From NCBI GenBank assembly GCA_030765065.1, contig CM060975.1, forward strand, positions 202,220,007 through 202,284,006: a stretch of 64,000 bases of DNA. Reading direction: 5' to 3'. Below are positions 36,580-46,573 of the stretch, one piece after another. Position 1 is the first letter of the stretch. Each line of letters opens with the position of its first letter. The notes under the pieces are model-generated. The model saw only the letters and a program-made list of their open reading frames with translations. It made no database searches and was not told the DNA's origin. Made by a program: the position numbers and the translations under genes. Source of the DNA: Deroplatys truncata (taxonomy: Eukaryota; Arthropoda; Insecta; Mantodea; Mantidae).

Positions 36580-37100
36580 ACTTTCTCTACCACCTACCTA
36601 TAATAGCTAAGAGGAAATGTTGCATTCTATCCAAAAACTCTTAGTCGAGATTTCACCGGATATACATATTTTGACGTCCCCTGAATCACAAAAAGATTCG
36701 ATGGGTTTCATTCATATAAATTTCTCTACTCATTCTTCATTTACTATGACAAAAGTGTATTCTTCTATCTATTTCATGTTAATTGAGATACACATTTGCA
36801 GAATGGATTTATTCTATATTTCCTAGTTGGTAAAAGGAGATTAGGGAATACAGTAGGTTTAAGTGATAGTCAAATCTTTTAAGAGTGGGTCGCTATGTAA
36901 TGTCATTGAAATTTCATTCTCTTTGCATGACCAGGAAGGTGGAAAGACCAATAACCACTTCTCATTTCAGAAAAGTATAAGTTTTTGAAAATTCAAACAA
37001 ACAACAAGGAAATCTCGGAAACGATTAATTCCATAAAAAGTACATTCGACATAAATTTGTACTTTAACTAGATCTATAATCTTTTTGTGTGACAAGCAGG
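36580..37100. mobile_element. Two family A pieces, inner part of the left arm
   Basis: A minus-orientation 3' tip (36580-36690, CTTTCTCTACCACCTACC to GAATCACAAAAAG) abuts a plus-orientation 5' unit plus middle (36695-37100). The right arm has the mirrored pair (38893-39145 and 39150-39262). Confidence 0.7.
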
Positions 37101-37262
37101 CAGAGGGGTTTTAGTAAGTAAATCAAGTTAGGAATGCACCGCGGTTTGGTGGCGAGGGCAAGCTGGAAGCGCTTGTGACCTTGCAGTGTTCTCTGTAAAC
37201 AATTATGATGTACAGTTTGAAGGCAGCACCCTACTTCATCGATAGCCTATAGACCAGAATTA
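37101..37262. other. Spacer at the inner end of the inverted repeat
   Basis: Unassigned GC-richer sequence. It has no counterpart on the other side. Confidence 0.4.
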
Positions 37263-37745
37263 ACAGAGAGGGATGGCTCAAACGGTTACGTCTGTGGTCC
37301 GCATTCGGCGACCGCCTACTCTGACCCATGGTTTTTTCGTAGTTTCCCCGGGTCGCCAGGCGAATGCTGGGGTGGTTCATCTTCATCTTCACCATGACTC
37401 TCCTTCCTCTCATTTCCTGTAACCATCATCTTTCTTATCACCTGTTTCAGGGTTGTAGAACCAGGCGTCGGCTGGTTGCCGATGGGTGGTGGCTTGCGCT
37501 CTGTAAAGGGTTCTTCTCTGGCGCCGCTGCGGTACCAGCGGGGCTCCACTCCGGGGGATTGTGGGGAATTGGATACGTTCCATCTGGAAACGTTAGGGAC
37601 CCCGTCCATGCTTGCGCCTGTCGGCATCTGATCTGGTCGCCCTTCGAGTCTCTCCCCTCATCCTTTCCTCCCAGGGGTCACGTTGGAAGCACAAAGGGCC
37701 ACCTGGCCTCCGTGCGTTGCTCTGCCCCGGTTCCAGAGAGCAGAA
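37263..37745 (+). mobile_element. tRNA-derived SINE, long copy in the inverted-repeat spacer
   Basis: The A-box region is AGGGATGGCTCAAACGGTTACG, the same head type as at 13921, but the B box is deleted (GGTCCGCATTCGGCGACC). The Talua-like body GTTTCCCCGGGTCGCCAGG and GCGAATGCTGGGGTGGTT follows, then a long GC-rich second part. It ends GTTGCTCTGCCCCGGTTCC and a short A-rich tail. Confidence 0.8.
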
Positions 37746-38325
37746 TTAAGGAGTATTAGAAGGAAAACAATGTAATGTATGTTAGACATTGATAGTGTGC
37801 AATAATGTTACCTCAAGATGTAATTAAGGCATTAATATACATAAATCTGAGTTACATTGTTTTTTCTTTAACATCGAAAGCTAAGCAATATCCGGTCTTA
37901 TTAGCGCATGACACAGATCCTCGAAAAATTCTGATGCATAGTTTGGGGCTGAAGAGGTTGAGAGTCCACTTTCCTATTGTTCCTTTCTAATAATGTCACT
38001 ATTCCTTGTGTTTTATTGAATTACAGGTCGTTTAACATGTTTTAAGCTTTCGTTGGGCTCTAATGGTTTCGCCATTTGTGCTGAAGTGCCCCATGATAAA
38101 CTACGCTACAAATGATGCTTATTGTAATAATGTTTTTGATGTATGAACTCGTTTTTACTTTAAACATACTGCCACAGTTCTCTAGTCTATATATGCATCG
38201 AATAAATGGAACACTCGCAACAAAACGGTTTGCTGTGAAGGAGTAGTGTGTCCGTCACAACACCCATCATCTATATTCCGTGCGGTAACGCGATTAGTCT
38301 GCTTACTTACTAAAACCCCTCTGCC
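37746..38325. other. Non-coding spacer between the inverted arms
   Basis: Nothing recognised. A 61-codon frame at 37805 has no known relation. Confidence 0.4.
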
Positions 38326-38535
38326 TGGTGATAAGATTTTGTCAATCTCTTGCGATTTACCTGTTATGAAAAAGTTATTCAGAATGAAGAGGACATCACA
38401 GGTCATTCCCAGAAAATTCAAAATATACATTTAATTTGTCATGAAAATATCTAAAGCCATTTTTAAGAAAATCAATATTTTGGTAAAACTTTCCATGTAA
38501 ATGATTGTGCATGGGAGGATTTTTACGAAAATCTA
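38326..38535 (+). mobile_element. Family A middle fragment
   Basis: GATAAGATTTTGTCAATCTC to AGGATTTTTACGAAAATC. It meets the next, oppositely oriented piece at a small palindrome (CTACACAAAGGTGTAG, 38533-38548). Confidence 0.65.
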
Positions 38536-38539
38536 CACA

Positions 38540-39145
38540 AAGGTGTAGATCTTGTTAAAGCACACAATTTATGTTATATACAATTTTATTGAAGAGCTAG
38601 TTATTTTCAAAATATTCCTCATTATTGGTTGAAGTTTTAAATATTTCTTAACTGGGAAGTCATTCGCTTTTTCATTGTGGTCATGCAAAGAGCATGGAAT
38701 TTTAAATTCATCACATAGCGACACACTTTTTAAAAGTCTGTATCGCCTTTACCTAGTGTAACCTGCAACGCAATGTGTAAATGTGAGTTGAAATTGTATC
38801 TGGATTAACAAGAGGTAGAATAATAAGCTTTTGTAGGAATAGTTTGTAGAAGAGTGAGTGGAGAAAGTCATGTAAAATGCAACACACAAGATTTTTTATC
38901 TCGTGATCATGCAAAGGGAACGAAATTTCAAAGTCATGACATAGCGACCCACTCTTAAACGATTTGACTATCGCTTAAGCCTACAGTATCCCACTAATCC
39001 CCTGGTACCAACGAGGAAAAATGTAATCAAACCATTTCTGCAAATTTTTATCTCGAATAACATGAAGTAGATGGAAGAATATGTTTTCGTGATAATAGTT
39101 TGTTGAAAAATGGCCTAAGAAAGTCACGTGAACGTAACAATTAAT
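38540..39145 (-). mobile_element. Family A: two 5' units in tandem
   Basis: The first runs to TGCAACACACAAGA (38893), followed by oligo-T and ATCTCGTGATCATGC, the start of a second 5' unit ending GAAAGTCACGTGAACG (about 39140). The tandem or nested arrangement at the oligo-A/T site is like that of the composite elements. Confidence 0.7.
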
Positions 39146-39149
39146 TATT

Positions 39150-39845
39150 TTGGAATCAGGGGTCTCAAAATATGTACTATTTCCGGTGTAATCCCGACAT
39201 AATTTTTTGGATAGAATGCAACACTTCCTCTTAACTACTTTAGTTAGGTAGTAGAGAAATTAAATGATTGAAGCATGGAAACATTGAAACCAATAACAAC
39301 GGATATCTCGGAAATGGCTGATGCCACCAAAAAATGTTATTCGAAATAAATTGCATGTTTTAAAGACATCTACTCATTTTATAAGCTACCTTTTTGTCCA
39401 TCTGTTATGGTTTACTAGTTATACAAAATTATTCAAAATTCATTTCGAATGAAGAGTAATTCAAAGCTATTCCCAGAAAATTCAAGATATAGGTACATTT
39501 AATTTTTCATCATGAACATACAGTATTTTAATCAAAATCGTTAGAGCCACTTTTGAGATCCTCAAAAGTATTGTAAAATGTCATGTAAAGGGTAGTTTGG
39601 GTGGGGGATTTTCTTGAAAATCTTCGTGTTGCATCTTTGAAAGGTGGTGATTATAAATACCAAATTTGGTAACTATTGGATCTGTTCACATACACACAGG
39701 ATCTTTTTCTAAATTTCTTTTGGGAGTTCTTTCGTGTACTTTCGGTGAAATATCGACACGAATACAATACAATACAATATACAATATATTGTATACAATA
39801 CTTCCTCACCTACTAACTAACAGGTAGGTGGCAGAGAAAGTACGC
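39150..39845 (+). mobile_element. Family A 3' tip plus middle/3' fragment, right arm
   Basis: 39150-39262 is a 3' tip (GGGGTCTCAAAATATG to GTAGAGAAATTAAA). 39265-39845 runs from AACATTGAAACCAATAACAA to GGTGGCAGAGAAAGTA. An ATACAATATACAATATATTG self-complementary stretch lies near 39770-39795. Confidence 0.7.
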
Positions 39846-39849
39846 GGAA

Positions 39850-41030
39850 GATCTCAGCATTTTCTTTGCACATTTCTGGTCGCCATAAATTTTAGAAGTT
39901 ACTTGAAACTTAAACGAAAACGTTTTGCGTATAAAAATCATTCGTGAAAACGCACTGAGGAAAAAATATAGGTATTACATTTTCTTACTCTGAGAATTTG
40001 GAATTTCGAGAGTGGTAGCCCCAGTTGACTGTGCTGAACGCAGCGAAACCCGTTAATGCTTTATTTTGTTTGCGTGTTAAAGATGTTGTCTGTTTATTTC
40101 TGCGGCGTTGATTCTTGTTTGAATTGTAGCCGTGATAGCGAGCATATTTCTAGTGAAACAGTTGTTATGTGGTGAATTTAATTAACCAAATATTGAAATA
40201 ATGTTTGTACGAAATGTTGAGCATAACCAGGAATGCGTGAGTTCTTATAAGTCTGCATAATCAAGTTGTAATTGAAAACCCTCAAATACAAAATCATAGA
40301 AAAATTGAATTAAATTAAGTTTTATTTATGGACGCTCTTTAACTGCTGTGGTCCTTAGCGTCCCATTCCATATTGGGCGTGAAAGACGTTTAATTACGCT
40401 CAGAGGCCTCTTTATCAGGCTTGAGGTTCTTTTATGTGCCGTAAATCTACGACGCCGAACTACCGGCTTTACTTCCCTTCCGAAGGAAGCCAGGCTAAGA
40501 ATTTTTACGCCCGAAAAAAACCCATTGCGCTCCGCCGGGATTGAACCCGCGATCTCGGGAACTAGTTCCAGCATCGTAACTCTATACCACGGCGGACGAC
40601 ATGAAGTCGTAAAAGTTATGTTGCAGAGACAATGGGCAGTTTTACATAATGAAATAAGGCTACCCAAAGGGTCAATAGCAACAGATACATAAATTAGGTA
40701 AGGTATTTGTACAGCTCGAAGATTAATTCACTCACTTGGTCCAAAGCATATTGATAAAGTACATAGTGATCTATATCTTATAACGACTGAAGCGTTAAAT
40801 GGGGAGCAGCTTTTGCTAGTGAATGAAACCCTTTTATAAATATACATAACATAACAATGTACCCATCGCATTTGTATTTCTATCTTAAAATCTTATGTGT
40901 AACTCACTCTCACTCTCTACTCACCACAAATTCACAAGTAATTCTTATGTACTGCAATATTGGTATCCAAAGTATTCTTTGTTGAAATTAGCTGTAATTT
41001 TTAGAAAATTATATATTTTTACTTCTCCAA
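39850..41030. other. Unique core of the right inverted arm
   Basis: Reverse-complement counterpart of 34300-35560, interrupted by the SINE at 40318-40596. No coding potential; the long frames at 40326-40692 are within the SINE. Confidence 0.6.
40318..40596 (-). mobile_element. SINE with intact tRNA-like cloverleaf head (SINE-B)
   Basis: The head is 40531-40596. Its ends TCCGCCG and CGGCGGA pair perfectly as a 7-bp acceptor stem, and on the minus strand GTGGTATAGAGTTACGATGC (A box region) and GCGGGTTCAATCCCG (B box and T arm) are present. The body contains CCTGATAAAGAGGCCTCTGA and the 3' end GAGCGTCCATAAATAAAAC. It is absent from the left inverted arm. Confidence 0.85.
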
Positions 41031-41286
41031 CCTATAGTAAAGAGAGGAAGAATTATATTCCAACCAATAATTTAATACTGAATTTCATCGCGCGCCCGCG
41101 ATGAATCATAAATCATAACTAATAATACAACAGGTTTTAGATAAATACCAAACTAGATATCTAAATTCAGGTCCATCCAAGGATGAGACACAAAAATTTC
41201 GAGAAAATCTTCTCACCCCAAACTAACCTGTGCATGGGGGAAAAAAATCGTAAGTTTTATTTTCTCAAAGTGACTAGCAATTTTTA

Positions 41287-41413
41287 CTTTTTCTACTACG
41301 TATAGTAAGTAGGGGAAGTATTGTATACCACCCAAAACTTCGATACCGAGATTTCACCGGAAATATATGTTTTGAGGCCCCCTGAATCCAAAACAAGCAT
41401 TTTTGAAAACATG

Positions 41414-41447
<34 letters not shown>

Positions 41448-42145
41448 TGTGAACAGCATAACTCAGAAACGAACAGTCAGATAAACACCAAACTTGGTAT
41501 TTAGGTTCAGTATCTTTCAGAGATGCGACACGAAGGTTTTCAAGAAAATACCCCACCCCAGATTACCCTTTACATGGAACACTTTTTGAAAATTTTAATT
41601 TTCTCAGAAATCGCTCTAACGATTTTGATTAAAATATCATACGTTTAAGATATTTTCATGACAAATGAAATGTATATCTCGAATTTTCTGAGAATGTCTC
41701 CAAAAGTGTTCTTCATTGTGAACGACTTTTGCATAATTGGTAAACCATAAGAGATAGACAAACGTTTACTACACAAAATATGTAGATCGCGTTAAAATAC
41801 ACAATTTATGTTATATACATTTTTATTGTTGAGTGAACCATTTTCGAGATGTTGTTTGTTATTCTCTTAAATTTTCCAATACTTATACTTTTTCTCAAAT
41901 GGAAATTCGTTATTAATTTTTTTTGTCCTGGTAATGCAAAGAGAATGGAATACTCCACATAGTAACCAGCTGTTTAAATATTTGACTATAGCTTAAAGCC
42001 TACCAATTCCCCTTGCATCTACAAGAAAATTAGCAATAATATTAACATCTGGATATCTCGATTAACATGAAGCATATGGAGAACAAGCGTTGTAATAATA
42101 GTTGGTACACGAGTAGAGAAAGTCATGTGAGTGTAACACATCAGA
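41287..42145 (-). mobile_element. Family A reference copy with perfect target duplication
   Basis: The 859-bp element reads, in its own orientation, TCTGATGTGTTACACTCACA ... ACGTAGTAGAAAAAG. TTTTTA flanks both sides (41281-41286 and 42146-42151), and the homologous empty site is seen in the left inverted arm near 34030. Layout in element orientation: 5' unit of about 235 bp ending CCAGGACAAAAAAA, a middle of mainly ATCTCGAAAATGG and GTAGTAAACG blocks, the GGGGTGGGG block, the CA tract, then CTCAAAACATATATTTCCGG and TTTTGGGTGG. Only a short CTTTCTCTAC motif is inverted between the ends, and it is offset about 25 bp at the 5' end. No RT or transposase is encoded. Class (DNA transposon or retroposon) is undecided. 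Confidence 0.9.
41418..41448. repeat. (TG)n microsatellite inside family A
   Basis: A clean TG run next to CTGTGAACAGCATAACTCAG, as in most young copies. Confidence 0.9.
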
Positions 42146-42556
42146 TTTTTATTTAAATTCCTACATACGTATGTCTTAAGATATTTGCATTATAAATAAA
42201 ATGTATATCACAATTTATCTGGGAATATCCTGTAAAGTGCTCTTCATTTTGAATGACTTGTATAAATTGTAAGCAGTAAGAGATAGGCAAAAATACTACA
42301 CAAAAAATATAGATCTGGTTAAAACACACAATTTATATCAATTACAAATATTTGTTACGTTATTCATTTCCGAGATATCCTTTGTTATTGATTTGCATTT
42401 TAAAATACCTGTTACTTTCTCTACCATTACCTTTAGTAAGTAGAGGAAGTAATGTGTTCCACTCAAAAATTCGATACCGAAATCTTTCCGGAAGTACACA
42501 TTTTGAACCTCACTGAATCCAAGAAAAATAATTTTAGAAAATCGTCCGTGTGATGT

Positions 42557-42588
42557 GTGTGCGTGCGTGTGTGTGTGTGTGTGTGTGT
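42557..42588. repeat. (TG)n microsatellite inside family A
   Basis: GTGTGCGTGCG passing into a pure TG run. Confidence 0.85.
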
Positions 42589-42950
42589 CTGCACAGCATA
42601 ACACAAATAAGAAAAGTAGTACAAATACAAAACCTGGTATTTAGGTTCAGTACCTTCCAAAGATGTAACAAGATGATTGTCAAGAAAATCCTCCCCCCAA
42701 CCTGCCGTTTACATGAAATATTTTTTGCATTTTTGTATTTTCTAAAAACTGGCTCTAATGATTTTAATTAAGATAGCATATATTAAGGATATTTATATAG
42801 CAAATAAAATGTGTATCTTGAATTTCCTGGAAATAGCCTCAAGACCACTTTATTTGGAAGGAATTTTTATAATCTTGTATAACTGTTAAACTTTAAGCGA
42901 TAGACGAAAACGTACTACACAAAAAATGTTGATCTTTAAAACACACAATT

Positions 42951-43198
42951 TATCCCCCACTTCATGAGCGAGGTGCAATGCTGGGGGTGGGACGTGGTTA
43001 ACGCCCCGGGGTCCCTCCCGGCAGGTATATGCGACCTCCTCAACCTGGAGCCGCTTCTTTTCAATCAAGTAGCTTCTCAATTGGGATCTAACGAGGCTGA
43101 GTGCACCCCGAGCCAGGTCTCCCAGCGGGAGAAGATCTCCACGTGGTACCAGAAATCGAATCCTGCGCTACCACCGCGCTAAGGAGACGATTTCCCTC
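42951..43198 (-). mobile_element. tRNA-derived SINE with a third head type
   Basis: On the minus strand the head begins CTCCTTAGCGCGGTGGTAGC (A box region AGCGCGGTGGTAGCGC), then GATTCGATTTCTGG (B-box-like). The body is GC-rich (CCGGGAGGGACCCCGGGG) and ends near CCAGCATTGCACCTCGC. It is inserted in a family A copy whose sequence continues on both sides. Confidence 0.8.
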
Positions 43199-43260
43199 TA
43201 TATCAACCATAACGAAATGTGTAATGCAGTTATTTCTGTATTTTCAGTGAAATAACAACA

Positions 43261-43629
43261 ACTATTTTCTGCTGAATGGCATTCTGAACGAAAAGTCAAG
43301 GTCTTCTTCACAAGCATGTTGTTTTATGACTCCAAAATGTTGGCATTCTAATTTCCAAGCATTGTAAATCCTTTTAAATTTTATTCATTGAGGAGTAGAA
43401 ATTAGAAGCTGCCTTATAGCCCAAGAACAGCCCAAGAACAGGTTTTCATTGGTGAAAGAATTATCAAAATAAGTTGTGGGATTTCTGAGGTTATCTCTCA
43501 CACATACATACACTCACAAACATGCGAATTTTCAGGGAATTTTCTTTTTATTTCCGCTGAGGAAAGGAAGAATTACTAGCAGCGGATTAGGAAGCATCAG
43601 ATATATTAGGGAGAACTTATGTATAGTTA
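43261..43629. other. Non-coding, nothing recognised
   Basis: No repeat or coding similarity seen. Confidence 0.4.
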
Positions 43630-43860
43630 CCCCATGGGTGGTCGAGGATGTTAAGGCATGGCCTGCGGTTAAAAACCCTCCAGGACCGCACAGTCTGACT
43701 AGATATAATCCAGATTTTCCTCAGTCCTCATAACTGGCAAATGCCTGTGTGTACCCTAAACTTAACTCTGGAGCATTTCTTTCCCAAATTTCCTTTTCCA
43801 ATATCATTTCATGTATCTTCAATGTCCGTTTCCTGTGTTGCTGTATTTACTACATACAGA
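43630..43860 (+). mobile_element. tRNA-derived SINE, degraded, Ser/Leu-like head
   Basis: The head reads GGTGGTCGAGGATGTTAAGG, an A box of the tRNA-Ser/Leu type. The B box is unrecognisable. A Talua-like body follows: TTTTCCTCAGTCCTCATAAC and GGCAAATGCCTGTGTG. Confidence 0.6.
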
Positions 43861-43889
43861 CGTTAAACATTACCAAAAGAAATAAGTGA

Positions 43890-45395
43890 GTTATGTACTA
43901 GAATTACTCTAAAGCATTTGACCACGTAGATAGAAACCTATAGAAATTGAAATTGAGTTTTATTTATGGACGCTCTTTAACTGCTCTGGTTCTTAGCGTC
44001 CCATTCTATATTGGGCGTGAAATACCGATAATTTTGCTCAGAGGCCTCTTTATCAGGCTTGAGGTTCTTTTACGTGCCGTAAATATACGACACGGGACCA
44101 CCGGCTTTACTTCCCTTCCGAAGGAAGCCATGCTAAGGATTTTTACGTCCGAAAAAATCCATCGCCCTCCGCCGGGTTTGAACCCGCGACCTTGGGAACT
44201 AGAGGCTAGCACGGTACCACTAGTCCACGATACTGCTGAAGAGCGGGATACCACTCCATGTGATTAGAGTTATAAAAGCCTTTGTATGAACAGTAATATT
44301 AAAATTACCACTAATAGTATTATATCTAGAGATAGAAATCAAGAATAAGTTTGTCACCCACTCATTTTAACATTTATATTGACGAAACTATAAAAGAATG
44401 GCAAAACATTTTAAATCATGACCTGATCTGTTTTAGGTGGAATAATTTTAAAAACCTAGTTCGACTCAGGAGTTTAGTTATGACCTTGTGGTTGGCGTAA
44501 GGGAACATAAGCCAGCGCTATATTGTTCTTCCCTCTCGCTCTATTGCACCCTGTTCCTTTGTTTCCCAGAGCAATAAGTATTCGTTATATTACCGTTATA
44601 AACCTGAAAAACCTGTATCATGTTCTGACCATACACATGTGAAACTGCACTTGTTGACAGTACCTCTGAACTGCTGGTGTTAAACTATTTACATCGTAGG
44701 CAAGAAGCTCCCTAGTCCACTGCACGCTTGCAGTTCAAGGACAAAGCCATTCTCCTGAGTCAACCACAGTACACTCCTATTTGCTGATGACCAGGCAGTA
44801 TTCGCTGATATAAGAGGTAGCTTGCAGAAGAAATTGTATTTATTAAGTATGATAGGAAGCATATAATTTAGAAATATCACCGAAGAACACGGAGAATGTA
44901 CATTTAGAAGTAAATCACACGTTATTTTGGTGTACAGCAAAAAATAATGTTAATGGTGCGGTCTTAAGTTTAATCAATTATTAGGGAATATAAAAAGGAC
45001 ACTGTTTAAGAAGGTACGTAAGGAAATAATGTACAAATTTTATAAAGTTCTGGTGTGTCCAGTCCTGAAATACGGAGCGGAAGTGTGTACCTTCACAAGC
45101 AAATATAAACAAAAGCTTGTGGCATCAGAGATGAAATGGCTGGATACACTCTGCTGGATCACCAAAAGAATGAAGACATAAAGAAACACTTAGAAATTAC
45201 AAAATAACGATAGAAAATAAAACAGATCATTGGTATATGTACCTTCGTAGAAAGCACTCGCACTGTAGTCCTCTCCAAGTATTAAATTAACCGTCCAACT
45301 GGTAGAAGAAGTGTAGGAAGACTCAAAAGCAATGGAGAGATCAGCTACCAACTCTATGCAGCCAGAACGGATCTTAAGGTCTAAATCGTGTACTT
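43890..45395 (+). pseudogene. LINE reverse transcriptase remnant, interrupted by a SINE
   Basis: Plus-strand pieces in changing frames: NYSKAFDHVDRN (about 43900-43935); after the SINE, SGIPLHVIRVIKAF (44237-44285), then FNIYIDETIKEWQ (44371-44405); LLFADDQAVFADIRG with the catalytic FADD (about 44774-44815); VRKEIMYKFYKVLVCPVLKY, GAEVCTF and MKWLDTLC (45015-45155); and a GRRSVGRL-like basic C-terminus followed by QWRDQLP (about 45300-45350). It is the same general type as 1425-2560 but in opposite orientation. Multiple stops and frameshifts mark it as dead. Confidence 0.8.
43956..44235 (-). mobile_element. SINE-B, second copy
   Basis: Same family as 40318-40596: GTTTTATTTATGGACGCTC at the left (3' end), GAGGCCTCTTTATCAGGC in the body, and a tRNA-like head on the minus strand with GTGGACTAGTGGTACCGTGC and GCGGGTTCAAACCCG. 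It lies inside the LINE remnant, splitting its RT. Confidence 0.85.
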
Positions 45396-46188
45396 TATGA
45401 TGTGATTATATATGTGTGAAATATTCAGATATGTATATATGGAGCGTACTAATCGGGACAGCGTATTTGTGGAAGCGTATTACAGAGATTTTTTCGTAGC
45501 TAAAATATATATAAAGGTGTGCATATTCCAACATATATTTGTAACTATTTTCACATTTCCTACTCTTCTTAATTCAGGATTTCAGTTTGAGAGAAGCATG
45601 TTCAATATCGAAGTTAGTTTAGATCCCATAACGCAGATACTCGCTATTGATTTGCAATGCTTTTTGATAAGCAATTCTGACAGAAGCGTTCCGACGGCTG
45701 TGGCTTTTAAAGTTGGTGCTGGTAGAGCGATCACAGGATTGGTCTCCAGTTAAACATATCACAAACGTCTCCAAGGAATTCCGCCTCACATTACGTCTGT
45801 TTAACCTGCCTCTGGAGATGTTTGCAGCGCCATTTCTCTGTGGTGAGTAAAACTCCCACAAGAGTGTGTCCATGCTCCGGGAAACTAGCCAAGCAATAGC
45901 TCTTGTCGTTCAGAATACAATAGTTAATCTTGGAGGCAACCCTTTCCAAGACCTTTATGTTTATTCTCTCTCTTTGTGGGAAATATTCTAAAAGTTAAAT
46001 CATTTTAAATTTATTCAGAGCCTTGTTAAAAATCGTTACGTTTCTTTCTCCATGGTATGAATTATTCTTTGCGAACTGTTCCAACGTATGTATACTAAAA
46101 TGGCACAATAAAGACGTATAATCTACATAGATACGTAAACAAAAATGGCATTAATTGACAATAAATTTAAACGTATACGTGTATATAT
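45396..46188. other. Non-coding, nothing recognised
   Basis: A 113-codon plus frame (45412-45753) and an overlapping 84-codon minus frame have no known relatives. Both are regarded as chance. Confidence 0.4.
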
Positions 46189-46497
46189 TGTGACTTAGTC
46201 CATTTTTTCAGTTCTCACTGTCAGTGTTCTAAGTCCTCAACTAGTTCGACCTCACTGGGAGTTCACTTCGCTCACCCATTACTTCACTAAAGTGAACCTT
46301 TAATTCTCCGTCTCTTCACTTCTTTCGTGACGTACCTCGTCACACAGAGCGGTTCATCACTAGGGAGTCGAACACAAGACCACAACCGTCGCTCCGCAGT
46401 AGCACTCGCTGCATGTCACAACAGCCATCACCAACTCGCTCGGAGAATCGCACTCCTAACTCGTATGCTCACTGAGCAATTCGACTCACTCAACCCG

Positions 46498-46532
46498 TAC
46501 TGACTGCTCTAGCGAGAGCGCTTGCTTATATA
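46498..46532 (-). promoter_or_regulatory. TATA box and initiator
   Basis: On the minus strand TATATAA (46532-46526) is followed by TCAGTA (46503-46498), whose A at 46501 falls 31 bases after the first T of the TATA box, the normal start-site distance in insects. Confidence 0.6.
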
Positions 46533-46555
46533 CTCACTGGAATCTTTCCACAAGG

Positions 46556-46573
46556 TTCTCGAACGTTCTAGAA
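46556..46573 (-). promoter_or_regulatory. Heat-shock element, four perfect alternating units
   Basis: TTCTCGAACGTTCTAGAA: TTC and GAA triplets alternate at exact 5-bp spacing. Read on the minus strand it contains CTAGAACGTTCGAG, which matches the classical HSE consensus CTnGAAnnTTCnAG at every defined base. It lies 23 bp upstream of the TATA box. HSF trimers bind such arrays; whether this one is active is unknown. Confidence 0.75.

Larger units (their letters stand above)
33765..37100 (+). repeat. Left arm of a large imperfect inverted repeat
   Basis: Its reverse complement aligns in order, with indels, to 38540-42413. Anchor pairs include TGCAGTAC (about 34360) with GTACTGCAAT (about 40950), the GCTCGAAG/CTTCGAGC block (about 34970 with 40720), CAGCACAGTCAACTAGG (35343) with the CCAGTTGACTGTGCTGAACG block (about 40020), and TTTCAATGTTTCC (about 36550) with GGAAACATTGAAACC (about 39275). 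Divergence is considerable, so the duplication is old. Confidence 0.8.
38540..42413 (-). repeat. Right arm of the large imperfect inverted repeat
   Basis: Mirror image of 33765-37100. It is longer because later insertions are present only here: a tRNA-derived SINE at 40318-40596 and a full-length family A copy at 41287-42145. It may also carry one extra 5' unit at 38640-38893. Confidence 0.8.
41030..42413 (-). mobile_element. Family A fragment interrupted by a younger copy
   Basis: The outer part of the right arm runs from CCAACCTATAGTAAAGAGAGG to 41286 and continues at 42146 (TTTTTATTTAAATTCCTAC) to about 42413. It matches 33780-34295 reversed, which lacks the interruption. Confidence 0.8.
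42415..43260 (-). mobile_element. Family A repeat interrupted by a SINE
   Basis: The 3' end starts CTTTCTCTACCATTACC, the TG tract is at 42557-42588, the middle runs to about 42950 and resumes at 43199 with TATCAACCATAACGAAATGTG. The 5' tip is missing. Confidence 0.75.

Noticed and set aside
37316-37759. 103-codon minus and 131-codon plus frames
   Set aside because: Entirely inside a SINE.
40531-40596. Possible functional tRNA gene (7-bp acceptor stem, A and B boxes)
   Set aside because: It is continuous with a SINE body and 3' tail present in a second copy; the anticodon arm is not convincing. A SINE head is the better explanation.
40326-40692. 113- and 114-codon frames in opposite directions
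   Set aside because: Inside SINE-B; similar frames recur in its second copy at 43947-44267, as expected from shared sequence.
41287-42145. Family A as a Helitron (starts TC)
   Set aside because: No CTRR end, no 3' hairpin before the terminus, and a target duplication is present, which Helitrons do not make.
45412-45873. 113-codon plus frame overlapping an 84-codon minus frame
   Set aside because: No similarity to any family I recognise, no start context or splice pattern; region follows a decayed LINE.
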